A stretch of DNA of 64,000 nucleotides, from positions 65,997,818 through 66,061,817 of the forward strand of contig RSEF01000003.1 in assembly GCA_003993805.1 (NCBI GenBank). The letters are read 5' to 3'. The notes beneath the pieces are model-generated. The model made no database searches. It saw only the letters and a program-made list of their open reading frames with translations, and was not told where the DNA came from. Positions within the stretch are counted from its first letter, which is position 1; every line of letters begins with the position of its first letter. Made by a program: the position numbers and the translations under genes. The stretch is from Himantopus leucocephalus. Lineage: Eukaryota; Chordata; Aves; Charadriiformes; Recurvirostridae. Positions 1 to 12,510 of this stretch are shown here, one piece after another.

Positions 1-236
1 TGAATTGATTTGCTTTGTGAAGCGCTCTCAGTGAAAGCAGGACTCTATTTTGCTGTGAACTGAAGTCACTTATGGATGGGAGGACATCCCCTTCAGTGAG
101 CATCCTCTGGGGCAGGAAAGTCTGGAACTGGTTTGTGGTCTGTAAATCTGTAGAGAAGTGTGTGGCTGCAATGAAATCTACAGCATTAGCCCAGTCTTCA
201 CCAAAATCTGCTTCTGGATCAGAGAGATATTTTAAG
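1..236 (-). CDS. LEG1: LEG1 coding exon 5 (partial, cut by window edge)
   Basis: The exon begins on the minus strand after the acceptor ctctttcag at 237-245. It encodes codon 243 (Ser, AG plus C) to residue 321, where the window ends. The translation starts SLKYLSDPEADFGEDWANA, continues through VDFIAATHFSTDLQ and FQTFLPQRMLTEGDVLPSISD, and ends near LLSLRALHKANQF. Its blocks correspond to the human segments around AVDHLAAVLFPTTL, FQKGMPPRIL and FISDF. Human LEG1 is about 330 residues, so only a short C-terminal tail should lie outside the window. No frameshift or stop is seen in any of the five exons, so the gene looks functional. Confidence 0.88.
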
Positions 237-667
237 CTGAAAGAGATAAAAAGAAAAATATAACAGATAATTGAAATCCACTGTAGAATACATTAGTCTA
301 TCATTTATCCCAAATGTGTTTTGTTCAGTATAAAATCTTGAGCAGTCACAGTGACTTAAAGCCTACTTCAGCATTTTACACCTAATTTCTGCTGGCATGG
401 CCGCCTCTGCCCAGGCTAGACACAGCTCCTGACTCTGGCTGCAGCTCCCAGAGAGGAATCAGCATCTTGTGTTAAGCCCACAGCCTGCCCACCCGTCACA
501 GCCTGGACAGCCATCTCTCGCTGGTCCTCCCATGCTCCAAGAGAGCAGAAGGAAGAGTAGAGCCTAAGGAATAGAGGCTTAAAGTAAGAAAACTCATGTT
601 GACTTGATTGGGATATTATCCTTCCAAACAGGAAGATCCCCCTTGGCCACCCCTCTCATCCCAGTAC
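237..667 (-). other. LEG1 intron 4
   Basis: A 431-base intron with a gtactgg donor and a ctctttcag acceptor. I see no other feature inside it. Confidence 0.85.
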
Positions 668-801
668 CTGTCCTGGAACTTGGGCAGCGCGTAAGCAATG
701 GAGGCAACGTGTGCCCTCCACATGAGACAGAGAGCATCATCCAGTTTGAAGGAGGAGAAGGTCACAGGGCTCCCGGCTTTGTGTTCTGTAGACAACAGAT
801 A
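668..801 (-). CDS. LEG1: LEG1 coding exon 4
   Basis: A 134-base exon between a ttgctgcag acceptor and a gtactgg donor on the minus strand. It encodes residues 199-242 and two bases of codon 243, running from YLLSTEHK through FKLDDALCLMWRAHVASIA to ALPKFQD. The human counterpart has SKFDDLLKYLWAAHTSTLAD and SFEDR in this position. Phase 0 to phase 2 agrees with the flanking exons. Cys 223, in DDALCL, is an extra cysteine not seen at that place in the human protein as I recall it. Confidence 0.9.
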
Positions 802-2000
802 CTGCAGCAACAGGGAGGAAAAAAGGCAGAGAAACAGGGTGGTGGTTTAAACCAAATGAATTTTTCAGTCTTACGCACATACCTCACAAAATACTGTTTG
901 CAAGCGAAGGGAAATTGCTTTTGAGTAGCTAGAATGTGTTGCTTTGTAGGTAACTATAATGTCTGACATAGGGAGAAAAAGATTATTAATATAGTTTTAT
1001 AAAATGAATACATATCCCCGCTGAAGTTAACTGGAGTTGCTGTTCTTTGACTTCAACAGAGAGAGGGTTTTATCCACATAATCTAGGTATTCTCTCACAA
1101 TAATTCAGTGGACTTTTTTATCTGAATGCTATGGAAGCTTCCATGCTGAAATATTGGGTTCCTTGAAAACCTGCTGATACTCTTTCAGCCACAACTTGCT
1201 GGAGATTTTCAGAAAATAAGAGAATTCTTCTTCATGGTTATCATTATGGCTATTTGAGGGGTAAATCTTTTACAATCACTTCTGAAACATACTGCTTAGC
1301 AAAAATAATCTTAAGAAAACAAATCCAGTTTTGCTCCTAAAACCTCTACCTTCATTCACAGGTGCCAAGAGGGACTTATGGTGCAAATTTTCTGATCATT
1401 GTCAATTATTTGACTACCAACAAAAATGTTGAATATAGAAGTCTATCTATAAAAATAGTTATTGAATCTATGAAGTAAGAAAATATTGTAATCTTTGAGA
1501 CTAGGGAATAGCTGAATGAGGAGGAAAGAGAATACCTACTTGCATAAATAAGTGTCCTTTTGAATGAAGTTTCAGCATTTACAGTTTTTTAGATGTTCAA
1601 AGGAGTAAATGAACCATGTAAAACCACACAAGGCCATTTCTCAAAGGTAATGTTCTATCTTGCATGGCTATTTTGCATTGCTAACATAAGCAGTATAGAA
1701 AGAATACAAATATAACTGTTATCAAAACAGTCTCCTGGCACAGACTCCCAATAATATAGAAATATCTTAAAGGAAGGAAAAAAATCCGTAACCTGTGAAA
1801 ATCCTCGCCTTCTTATCTCTGACTCACTTTATGTCATGCTTTTCACTTTTTTGGTTTGTTACTTTTATATCAAGCTGTTATCGAAAGCCAACCAAGCTCT
1901 CTGAATCTTACAAATAACAGTAATAATAGTTTTAAAAATTAATATTCTGGTATAATGTTCTACAAAATATGAAAAAAAAAAAAGATGTAAAATTATTTAC
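802..2000 (-). other. LEG1 intron 3
   Basis: A 1.2-kb AT-rich intron. Around 1021-1072 there is a short patch with gaagttaactgg and tgacttcaac in near-inverted order. It resembles the ancient amniote repeat remnant also seen near 36,030. Nothing else can be named. Confidence 0.8.
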
Positions 2001-2185
2001 TTCAAAATAGGCCTTCCACTTATCCATGAGCTTGGGAATGCGAGACCGGCAGTCGGCAACACTGTAACAGAAATCAGCTCTTCGCTCCTCTGGTGGCAAT
2101 ATTTCTATCTCGTACTGCAGCTGCCCAAAGAGGCCAGCCTCCACTGCCCCCAGAAAGGGTATGACAGCCAGGTAGTAATTCATAC
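2001..2185 (-). CDS. LEG1: LEG1 coding exon 3
   Basis: A 185-base exon between a tgctacag acceptor and a gtaaataa donor on the minus strand. It completes codon 137 (Cys, from T plus GT) and encodes residues 138-198. Recognisable blocks are MNYYLAVIPFLGAVEAG (138-154), ILPPEERR (165-172), FCYSVADCRS (175-184, cysteines 176 and 182) and DKWKAYFE (191-198). These parallel LNYFLSSLPFLAAVDSG, LLPP and FCYDVSSCRSS of human LEG1. The exon enters in phase 1 and leaves in phase 0, consistent with its neighbours. No stop interrupts it. Confidence 0.92.
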
Positions 2186-5100
2186 CTGTAGCAATAATTA
2201 AAAAGGAAGAGGTTTTAATCCCAAGCAAATGAAAAATTCCCGCATAGAAAAATGAACACTCTCCCATACCAAACGCAACGGTTTCAAATTGCCACTGACA
2301 CAACTGTGTTCAGCAGTTGGACGTATGTACTGAAAATCCCTAATGATGATACCTGTATGGTTTAAATATTATTTGTAATATTCATGTGTATATTGTGCTT
2401 TAATAGCCTTGCATGAGCTGGCAGCGTGCTGTACTTTGCAGGAAAGGACAAACAACTGAAAAAAGTTAGATCTTTATAGTTGTCATGGACAGGACATCAA
2501 AAGTCTCTCAAATATTAGTCGCAAACTAAGTATAGAAAGACTAAGGGGTATCCATTAATATTGTTTTCACTAACAAAAACCCTCTTCTATGCATCCTAGG
2601 CATATAAGAAAGGAAAAGGCAAATATTAATGATATTTTACTGGAGAATAATAATTTTGCTTTTAAAAAAGATTTCACTCACTGAAACTTCTTGGAAATTA
2701 CCTCAGTTTGTTTGTTTAGATTTATTTTAGGATGATAGCTTCCTTTGGTCTGATCCAAAAGTTGGAGCAGTCAGACCCAGCATGTAGGAATACCAGGTTC
2801 AGTTCTCACCTGTGCCAGACCTTATCTCCAGTGAGAGTGCCCATAGGGCTATTTGATATTCCTCATTTGAAAGGAGGATTTTAAATTCTCCTCTTAATTG
2901 TGTCCTCTTTGTAGAAATAAAGTTTAATAACTTTCCGTGAACAAGAGCCTGGAGACCAGCTGTTCTCCCTCTTGGGTGGGTACACCCGAGCCGTCACACT
3001 GAGAAGTCATTTGCTCATGCTTGGTCTCAGGGCTGTGGACTGCCTAGGTATTTTGTACACAGTCCCAGAAGTGAGGACGAAAATCATGAGAACCTGACCA
3101 CCTACCATGTAACCCTGTCCTACTAATGGGAAACCGTTGTTCCACCTCCTGTATGTGGGCCTGGCTGGGAATACAGAAGGAGAAGAGCAAGGAAAAGTCC
3201 CCAGTGATGAGAAGACAGTGTCGCACTGGGAGTCGTTGCTAAGCTGGATCGTGCTGCTTCTTCACTATTTTCATGGGAAGTGTTGAAATCTGGATTTCAC
3301 ATCAGGAAGTACGTCCCTTCTTTTAAGTGGGCTTGCTTATATTACATATTTGCACCTGCTTGGGTGAATCAGAGGGCAGAAAACAATGCAGGAAAGGACT
3401 ACACTGAATATTATTCTAGGCAAAAATGGCTGAAGTTCTTAAGCAGGGAGTGTCTCATACACCTTGGGGTGTATTAAATGTGAGTTTCTGGTTTAAGCTC
3501 ATTCCTGGTTTCATATGACCAGTCATGCCAGTGAGGGCTGCCGGAAGGCCAGCTGAAACCACTTACCTCCTCAAAACAATAACAGACATTTCTGTGCAGT
3601 CTGAAAGACTTTTTGCGTGTTCCTGCTGCAATAGGGTAAATCAAGGCTGAGCTTATACATTTTCTGGAAGCAACAAAATTGGTATCAAGCAAACGTGCGG
3701 TGTTTAGAAGGAAGTGAAGAGCAAGAACACAAACATTGAGAAAGTAAAGGTGGTGATTTCTATGCCAGGAAGGTCCCCTGCTTGCACAGGGCTGTGCAAT
3801 GACCCTTGTTACTTGTCAGTGCGTGGGACACCTTGCCACGGAGCAGCTAGTGCTGGCTACCCACAGAGGTGGGAAACTGAAGTTGGAGTGGAGTGAGTGT
3901 CACAGTGAGCTAAACTCTAAATTTACATTTTTAATTTACTCTATGCTTATGCCTTCGTTCACTTGAAGAGATATACATTCAGTTGCTGGCTTACAGCCAG
4001 ACGCTTCATTCAAAGGGCCTCTACAAGTAAGGGCTCATGTGAAAGGGAAGGGACAGAGGCGCTCGCTGCAGCCTGCCAGCAGGTCTGGTGGAAAGGGGGA
4101 CTTGTGACAGGACAGCAGGGGAGCTGAGGGAGCGAGGGACAGAAGTGATGGAGGGAGAATTGCTACAGGAAAGAAGAACGTGAGGCTTTCTGTTCCCTAG
4201 GAAGGGAAAGAATATTTAAACTGGAGGAGTTACAAGGCCTTTTACCTCCTTAAAAAAAAAAAAAATAAAAAAAAAATTTTGATCATTTTATTGCCTTTAG
4301 ATATAAGTAGTGATTGTAATCTATAGGTTGGTCTTGTCTTTCTTCCCCCCACCATATCTGTCAGTTCCATTTCTTTAAAAATAGAAGATAAACTTTCTAA
4401 AAGAGTCAGAGTTCCTTCAGTTTCAGAAAAAAAAGAAGAGTCTCTAAAAATGCTGACTTTGACTCAGATCAGAGAAAAAGGGAATTATATTTTTTGAAAT
4501 AATTTGTTCATTCAGCTTCTGAGAAATGGAAAAAAAGACATTGTTTGGGGGATTCTATTTGGACTGGTTGGGATATATCATTCAATTTGTGTAGGCAAAT
4601 TAATTAAATTTTTTTGATTAATCAAATGAGCAAATTGAACGGTTGTTTATGTTTTTTTATGGGCTCAGTGAAAAATTTCCTTGTAAGATGAACTCTGTGG
4701 AAATCTAAGTATGCATTGTTGTTTGAGAAGTCTGTTTCCGTATAGACACTAGCTGTAAAAATACCAGAGGGCAACAGGCTACACATGCTCTTGCACTTGA
4801 GATAGAACGCATTGTAGTGTCAGTGCTTTTTCTATTGATGCTACAAGTGTTCTTCATTGGGCTGCCCTGTGCAACAATAAATGGATACCCTTGAGCAGCA
4901 TGCGGCATACCAGATTCCTTCCTTTCCTCTTCTGCAAAGCTCTTGGCTAGAAGTAGATACAACTGTTTTTTAACTTTCTATGTAAAAACCTGGTCATAGT
5001 ATCCTGTCTCACACACTATTATTCTCCCATGATCCTGGCAGTGGGCCTACCCTTACATCCCACAAGAGGACAAGGCGCTCTGCCATATCTACCAGGAGTG

Positions 5101-6299
5101 ACGCCAACAACGCACATCGCTGAGTTAGCTCACAGCTGGTCCTTCAGTAGAGTTTGTCACTTTGCTTTTTCTCTGCACCGCCTAGTGCAAAGGTGGTTCC
5201 AAACTTGATACCACTGTCGTTGAGATCACACTGCTTCTTGCAATGCATATTTGCTTAAGTGGAATGGAAAGACCCATTCTCCTGTTACACCTATGATATA
5301 CAATTTTACAAATCTTGTAACCATGTATTAATATGATCCCTCTGGTTCAACACAGCAACATATGAATGGCCTTAATTATCAAAAGCATCCAGTAATTTTG
5401 GATGTTTCCTTTTTTGCGAAGATTGAATTATCTGGACATGTGTTGAGGATAAAATATTGAGGAAATATTGAGATATTTAGGAAAACACTGAAAGCATCAG
5501 GGGCATTGACACTGGAAATTCAGATCTTTAAGCTTCTCTGTCTCTCTCTGTCACTGTGTTCAGTTTGTTACTACTTACTGGAATAATGAAAAAAATTTAA
5601 CAGAATTTCAGCCTACTAGAAGTCCAAAGACAATATTAAAGTGAACAGAAATTGCCTCATAGCTCATGTACATCAGGTCAAAATATTAAGTTTTAGCTTA
5701 ATACTTGAAAGCCTGCTGGATAAATGTCAGTGTAACGAAAATAATAGAGTTATTTGGATATCATGGGCACAAAGTCACCCTTTATTTCATTCTCTGTAGC
5801 CTACTGACCACAGTGAAGTTGTGGAGGTACAACTGAAGGCATAAAAGTCCTGTCAAATTTGTATTACCAAGGATGATGTAAGAACCACAAAGATTTCTGC
5901 TTGACATTCTCACACTAAGTTTTAATTTGAAGTACTAGAATTTAAACCGAACAGATCTGCTCTGGAATAATTGGAGTAATCTGTAATTTCTCCAAATGCC
6001 TACAAATATAGATACCCATTATGGCGTTTCCCACACATTTTTACATGCATTTTTTCAGTGTAAACATTTTTAAGACTGCAAATTTGCATTTTTGTACTTC
6101 CTCCAATAAGTTATCAAAGTCAATTAACTTGCACTTACTCACTCACACTTAGGTGTCTTGCTGCAAGTTTTCGATGGAGAATTATGTAGGACTGAAATTA
6201 CTTTGTAATATAGAAGTCTAAGGGGAAGAAAGATTCTAAATTGCCTTCTAGGACACTAATCATATTTTGGAGAAGAACAGTGTAATAGCGTATACTTAC
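2186..6299 (-). other. LEG1 intron 2
   Basis: A 4.1-kb intron with no supported exon apart from its borders. It contains an A-rich run at 4250-4277 and a possible tRNA-SINE/MIR-like scrap near 2750-2825 containing ggttcagttctcacctgtgcc. The rest is unclassified AT-rich sequence. Confidence 0.75.
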
Positions 6300-6386
6300 A
6301 GGACCACCAGCTTCTTACAGATATGCACAGGAGGTCTCCATCTTCATAGCCACAGGAAGTCACACTGGAAGGATCTGCTAATCTGC
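6300..6386 (-). CDS. LEG1: LEG1 coding exon 2
   Basis: An 87-base exon, too short to show as an open reading frame. I found it by reading the minus strand between a ttgattcag acceptor and a gtaagtat donor. It completes codon 108 and encodes residues 109-136, beginning GRLADPSS and including CGYEDGDLLCISV (119-131), followed by SWW. Human LEG1 has the matching pattern of LADP, CGYE, CISV and SWW in the same order. Cysteines 119 and 128 are two of the four conserved-type cysteines and probably form disulfides in the secreted protein. Phase 1 at both ends means that skipping this exon would keep the frame but lose both cysteines. Confidence 0.9.
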
Positions 6387-7769
6387 CTGAATCAAATGAA
6401 ATAATACACCAAATACTTCTCAATCTTTTTCACACAAGAATCCCCACTGAGATGAAAAAAAATATATAGGAGTAAAGCATGCAGAATTTTGCTCAGAGAA
6501 GCAGAACAATTACTGTTGTTTTGCTTCATAAACTACGATCCCTAGAGTAGTTGAATTTCTCAGTCAATACTTCATGCAGTGCATAGTAATTTGATTGTGT
6601 TTTACAGTTCGATTTATTCCTCACTGTAAATGTATTCTGGGAACGTATGGAACTGTCTGAAAGTAGGACATTGCAGTGATATTTTTGTGGAGATATAAAT
6701 ACTCATGCACATACAGACATAAACACATGCATAGCTGATGCATCATTTTCAATAGATGCAGGGCTGCCAGTGTAGGAGAGCTGCTTAACGAGTAGAATAG
6801 CACAAATTAAATGTGCTAGTAGTTGTCTCACCTAATTGGGTTGTGTGATACAGAATCCTTTCTGGTTTAATGATGCATACAAACATGGCCTTACTATGAA
6901 GCTAGGCATGCAAAGGTTGTTGTATCTGATTAGCAGGGCTTTCAAGCATCTGTGCTGTAGCAAACATGCAAGTCATTTCACAATTATTTGTGATAGCATG
7001 TAAGGCATATTTTACTTTAAGCACGTGACATGGAGAAACAACCTGAATCCTGGCAGCATAATGTACGTGTACATTATGTGGTAAGTAGTCATGTAGTGAG
7101 TCAGAAAGACTGCTTTAAGCGTATGACTTGAAATTACCATGGTCAGGTCCAATGACTTGAGCTGTTCCAGAAGCTCCCAAACTCTGCCCTGCAGAACACT
7201 CACTCTCTGACAAGTCAGCTGAATAACAACAGTGTCATTTCTGTCAGATTAGAACTAAATCTCATTATATTCTTTAAAAACAAAACCAAATCTTCTGATA
7301 CGTTTTACTCAAGAAGAAGAGAAGATCATGAACCACGTGCATACAGATTATTCTAATTATTATCTCTAGCTGACTGGACAGGCATGCTAGCTGCTCAAAC
7401 CTGTATCTTTCAGTAGCAGAGCACTGAAAGTATGAACTTACAGTGATGAGGAATGCAGTTCAACAGGATTTTTTTTCTTTGATGAAAAATGATGGTTTTT
7501 AATATTTACAGAAATTTTTGTTTTTTCAAGGTTCTACTTCCACAGAGGATGTCAGAAATAGGCAACAGTAGTTCACTGGTGTGCAAAGGGGATGAATGAG
7601 AACAGTAAAGGAAAAGACGAAAAAGAAGGCAAAATGTTGCAGAAGAATTGTACATGAGATTTAGCAAAGATTGTTAGCCTAGGTGTTTTGGGAAAATAAA
7701 AAGACACGGGCAGTATCAGTGACAGTTATATGTATAAATTACTTGGAGCCACTTCCAGGTCTACACTCC

Positions 7770-8570
7770 AGTTTTGTTCTCTCCGCTCCCCTCTATTCCT
7801 TGTGCTTAACATGATTGTTGTATCAGTCTTCAGGTCTACCCAAGCTAGCTATGTCTGTCTGTATTGACAGTGCCTCCCAGCTGTATGTCATTAGCAACTA
7901 TGTGTAACCTCATCAGCAGGCTCGCTCTGCTATTTTTTGTGGCAAGGTTGTTAATGAAAAAGCTAAATGCAGTTGTTCTCAGGAATGATAATTGAAAAAC
8001 TCTGAGCATATCCTCCATTTAGCTGTAAACTTCCCTTAGCAACACTTGTCACTAATTTCTCCTTCAGGTGTTCCTTTACCAGATTTGTAATTCTCTGTTA
8101 CATTCTTATTTTGTAAAGTGCCATTAAAAACTTTCATTCTATGCTTTGATTTTACAAAGGGAGGAAATGCATTTTGGAACCTTGGTAAAACATCACTTAT
8201 ATCATAAAAGAAGATATTGAGTTAGTCTGACACAATCTACCTTTGATTCACGTAAGCTGCGCTTTACCCTTTTTCCATTTAGCTCCATGTCTTTAAATAT
8301 TATTTCTTCTATAGTTATTCTAATGTCTCATCTACTGCTGATGTAAGAGAAATAAATCTTTTTGTGCCCTTATTCCATTTTCCCTTCTTCCTTAATATAG
8401 GTATGACCTTTCCTACTCTTCGGACGTACAATACCACCTGAATCTTTGTTAAAGTTCTTGCTCCTGGATTTGTACTTCTGTACTTCAGTTCTTCCAAGTG
8501 GGTATAGAGATTGTCCAGTTTCCTCAGTCTGTGTAGGTAGGACTCTCAGTTTAGCTCCATCTCCCAAGTG
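7770..8570 (-). mobile_element. Antisense ancient CR1 LINE remnant in LEG1 intron 1
   Basis: The plus strand reads as the complement of CR1 reverse-transcriptase sequence. Patches such as gttaatgaaaaagctaaatg, gagttagtctgacacaatct, tccatttagctccatgtc and ttccttaatataggtatgac fall in the expected order. It is many-times mutated and inactive. LEG1 is also on the minus strand, so the CR1 is sense relative to that gene. Confidence 0.65.
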
Positions 8571-10039
8571 ACAATTTCTATTTCCACAATCTTATTCCTA
8601 TCAGCTGTGCTGTCTCAACCTCATTGTCCCTACTGCAAATTTAGGCAAATTACTGATTTCATTTTATGCCCATGAGCAGATTATCGCAAATCTTTGTACC
8701 ACTCTTATTAAGTAGCAGCTTCACTTGCTCTTTATGATTTATATAGGACTATATCCATTAAAATATTTTCGCAGCAACATAACGTTCATGACCAGAATTG
8801 TTAATTCAACAATTTTTATAGCATATTCAAGGATCTGCTGCCTTGCACCATGAACTCAAATCCTGCTTTTATTTGCCCAAGCTTATTATGTCAATATACA
8901 AATGCTTCAGTCATTCCTCACTAATCTAGCCCAGCTGCCTATCTGGATTAGGTTTAGACAGTTGCTAACCTCACTACTGTACGCACCAAAATTTTGTCTT
9001 TCTTTCCTCCTTATCCATTTATCTTTCAACTTCTCATATTTTTTACTGTAAAACTCTTTCCAGCCACATGATACTTCTTCTACTATTTTTTTAACCTTCT
9101 AATCATGTAGTTTCAAAAATATATAGTCCTATGACTTTTTGGTAGGTGACAGTAGGTCTTTACCTGTCTGTGCAACCAGGTGCAAACCTTCCTTTCACAT
9201 ACCGTGTCCCTCATGTCTATTTGGGAACTGTCACTGCAACCAGACACATCTTCACTTTGTGGATGAGGCCACACTACATAACTAGATCCTTTCCAGCAGG
9301 CCACCACTCAAGTGCAGCTTCTGCATCCAGTCATTTTTGCCTTTGCCTCTGCCACACATTGGGTCAACTTTCCTGCTACACCAGCCATCCACTTTATCTT
9401 CTCTTTCTTTTCCTATACATAAAGAAGGGAAAGAGGAAAAAGCTTGCCTAAGCTCCAACCAAATTCTTCTTGCTGCTCTGTGTTTGCCAGCCAGTTCCCT
9501 GCTTGGATTTTGCTTACTCTACCTCCTTTTCCTCCTTTTGACTTAGCAGTTAATTTTCCATTTGGTGTGACTAAATGCTGGCAGCCTTCCTTAACCACCA
9601 GCTGCAGCACCTCTGTCTTCTTCCAAATATAGAGCTTCAGCCAAACCACCATCTCACAAAACTACAGATTACAATCAATAACGAAAACAACAGGCAGACA
9701 GATGCATTTGCTTACACCCGGTTACCACCAGGCACAACTTCCTGAAAATATTGTTGACTCTTACTCCCTTCTTCCCACCTCTCCTGGTTGCTAGAACAAA
9801 GCAAGTCAACTCTGGCTTCGAGTGGAAATCTTCACTGCCTGCTACACGTGAAGCAGCGTGTGGGAGAACACGTTCCCTGACAAAGCCCTTGATAAGATAC
9901 TGCAGCCTTAACCTCAAAAGACCTTTCACATACATTTCTGTGTCTGCTTCCCCGGCATGGCCAACAAGCAAACAAGAATGACTGCCCCAGATAACAACCA
10001 GCTTTTGAGGGATAAGTCAATAGAAATTGGTGAGAATTA

Positions 10040-10067
10040 AAAAAACAAAACAAAACAAAACAAAAAA
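10040..10067. repeat. (AAAAC)n run
   Basis: Four to five AAAAC units in LEG1 intron 1. The run could be the decayed tail of a retroposed sequence, but no body is recognised next to it. Confidence 0.85.
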
Positions 10068-10552
10068 TGCCCAAGAAACAGAACAAACTTTAACTTTTTT
10101 AAAAATACATATTTAGAAAATAATGAGGTTACTCCTAAACTGATAAAAAAGGGCAAATGGAAAAAAATTCTCAGAGGCAGAGGTGGACTTTCAACTATTT
10201 GTATTAGAAATGAAATTCAAACCACCAACAGAGGATCACAACATTAACAACCAAAGAAAGCCTATCAGCTAACAATTTAAGAACTCCACTACAGAGGAAA
10301 GGCCCTGAAATCTACCTGCTATAAACTAGAGCAACTGGGAATATCTTTTCAAAGATTTTCAGCTAACTGAAATATTGCCACAGATCTTCTGGATCCTGAT
10401 CAGTCCTATGCGTAGCAATACCTTTTCTTATTAGGGCATTTAAAAGCTATTGCTCAACAAGGCAAGGGTGTTCCCTTCATTCAGGATTTCTTTTTCAAAT
10501 TGGCAGTGTTTTCAAATTGGCTGTTCCAGCAGCTTAATGACTTAACTCATAC

Positions 10553-10874
10553 CTGTACGAAATTGCCACCCATGCTGCAATGGTAATCCCCAGAGAATAT
10601 TGCCAAAATTTTGGGATCCAAAGGCGGTAAAATATTTAGCTGAAGAGTTTAGCAAGTTCTTATACATTCCCAGCCGTTCTTGATAGTTCCAAGCATTGAT
10701 GACAATTTTTTTGTCCTTTACTAGGAAATCCAGCAGGTTTTCAGGGGCAAGGTCCCACAGAGGGGGATAGACATCTTCTCTGGTGGCATCGTTGTCAATC
10801 TGTGCTGTGGCAGTTGCTGGACTCAGGGTAAGAGTCACTATAAGAAGAGCATGTACGCCAAAGTAGGGCCGCAT
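10553..10874 (-). CDS. LEG1: LEG1 coding exon 1 (signal peptide and N-terminal domain)
   Basis: First coding exon of LEG1 (C6orf58 in human), a small secreted protein family first described as liver-enriched in fish. It encodes residues 1-107 plus one base of codon 108. The chosen start begins MRPYFGVHALLIVTL, a hydrophobic signal peptide ending near ATATAQ (about residue 25). An in-frame ATG 48 bases upstream is less likely because it lies at the presumed TATA box. The mature part contains PPLWDLAPENL (38-48), INAWNYQERLGMYK (59-72), an N-glycosylation sequon NSS at 76-78, and NILWGLPLQHGWQFRTG (92-108). The last two blocks closely resemble human LEG1. The exon ends CGT ACA G before gtatgag, a phase 1 donor. 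The family's molecular role is poorly known; an extracellular location is inferred from the signal peptide and sequon. Confidence 0.93.
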
Positions 10875-10911
10875 TGTGAAGGTTTGTGACCCAGGTGTTT
10901 GTGGCTGCAGG

Positions 10912-10956
10912 GCTTTTATCATGAAAGGTGAGGGCTGGGTGAAAAAGGGTGACTCA
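10912..10956 (-). promoter_or_regulatory. Probable LEG1 core promoter: TATA-like box and AP-1 site
   Basis: On the minus strand gataaaagc (about 10,912-10,920) lies 38-46 bases upstream of the chosen ATG. A palindromic TGACTCA, the AP-1/MAF core, lies at 10,950-10,956, about 30 bases further upstream. This spacing suits a TATA-driven, tissue-restricted gene with a very short 5' untranslated region. The motif matches are direct; use as a promoter is inferred. Confidence 0.5.
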
Positions 10957-12507
10957 GACGCAGAGGTCCTTCCCTCTTTCCAGTGACCCTGACACGGAGT
11001 TGCCAGATTAGCAAGCTGTGAGTAATGCTCTGTCATCCCCGTGGGATCTGGGGAGCAGAAGCAGATGCTTAAGAAGGATCAGTCTGACCAGAAAATGTTC
11101 AAATCTGTGCTGTCCACGGTATATACTCACCCTCCCAAAAGGCTGAGGTGCTACAGTACTGATTGCACAGTCACATTATCAACCTTTTTGTCCCTGTGTT
11201 TCTTACTGGCTCTCACCTTCCGTTTCCCTGCCTGGTTCCTTTGGGTAAAGAAGGGACAGCAATGCCACACAGCTCACCCCAAGAGAGGCACAGGCAGGGT
11301 TAGGTTAGGGCTGAGGTGCTCTGAGGAGACCTCCAGGCGCCGACCAAGCAGTAGCAGTGACATACGGCAGGCGCTGCCACTGGCGCCTTTGTCTTTTGGC
11401 CTTGGGACAACTGCCTGCAGCTTTCAGGTCATAAAAGCATTGGAAGTAGCCAAATAAGCCTGGTTGCAGGCAGTGCAGCACCTGGCTAGCTGTTTTTTTA
11501 GTGTTTGTTTGTCTTGTGTGGAAATGGTCATTATAAAGACCTAAAGTCTTCTACCAAACCTCCATGGTCTTGTAGACTTCAAAGCAAATACAAAGGTCAC
11601 CCCTCCACTGATAAAATCGGTGTCTGAGTTACTCTCCAACAAAATGAAACTGTCCAGTTACCTTCACCTCACCTACTTCTAGGACTTTATAATCTGCAGC
11701 TGCTTTTTCTCAGATAAGCAATGGTTACAAAAGACCACTCAGCAAACAAACACATCATTTCTTATCTCTGTAGTCTTTCTTTTGCATGAGAAAAATTGCA
11801 AATGTCCAGTTTCTGTGAAGTAATTCTGCGAGTTTTGGTTGGGCTTTGTGTACTTAAAGTACCTTAAACCCTGGATGAGAGCAAGTCAGAGTTGGCTGCA
11901 AACTTTTGACAGTACATTTAAAAGAAAAAGTATCAGTTCCATTCAAATTTTTTCCATCTTCTCTATTTATTAAGGAGACTTTCTAGTAAATAGCATAGTT
12001 TTTCAATGGTCACTTTTTATTTTTGGCTCCACTACTGAGAAAGAAACCCAAGGGTTTTTGAAAAACAATCAGTGTTCATCAGAAATTAGCACAGATCTGA
12101 GAACACTTTTCCTAACCGTGCTGCCTCACAGAGGTTTCAAATAATCAAATTGTTCTTTCATTAAGTTTCTCTGGATGCGATTTATCTAATCTAACTGTGG
12201 ATATTTAAACATTAATGACACTATGTAGATTCCCTCGACGGCCAAAGCAGAGAATCAGACATGTCCAGAATGTAACTCATTTAAATTACACCACTGAGAT
12301 GCACTGCTCTTGACTGACTGTAGAGGGAGTTGAAATTACAAGTTCAGCTTTAGACATAGAAAAATACTTTCAGACTAAATAAAATCAATATTGGTTTTGC
12401 CTACTTTTATATAATAATTTCAGAAATGTTTTCAAAGGTACTTGTTTTTTCTTGAAAGAAGACATTCTATAAAATAATCCTGAGGATAAATGCCAAGAAC
12501 TGTGTTG

Positions 12508-12510
<3 letters not shown>

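Larger units (their letters stand above)
6387..10552 (-). other. LEG1 intron 1
   Basis: A 4.2-kb intron. It contains an antisense CR1 remnant (about 7770-8570), an unclassified segment with pyrimidine-rich stretches on the plus strand (about 8960-9660), and an (AAAAC) run at about 10,040-10,067. No coding exon could be supported between exons 1 and 2. The direct join of the two keeps frame and matches human LEG1. Confidence 0.8.

Noticed and set aside
9146..9971. Clustered short frames on both strands.
   Set aside because: They lie within LEG1 intron 1 in a segment with pyrimidine-rich stretches, and no protein resemblance was seen.
10872..10922. An upstream in-frame ATG for LEG1 at 10,922, 16 codons before the chosen start.
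   Set aside because: It overlaps the TATA-like box and would put a polar stretch before the signal peptide.
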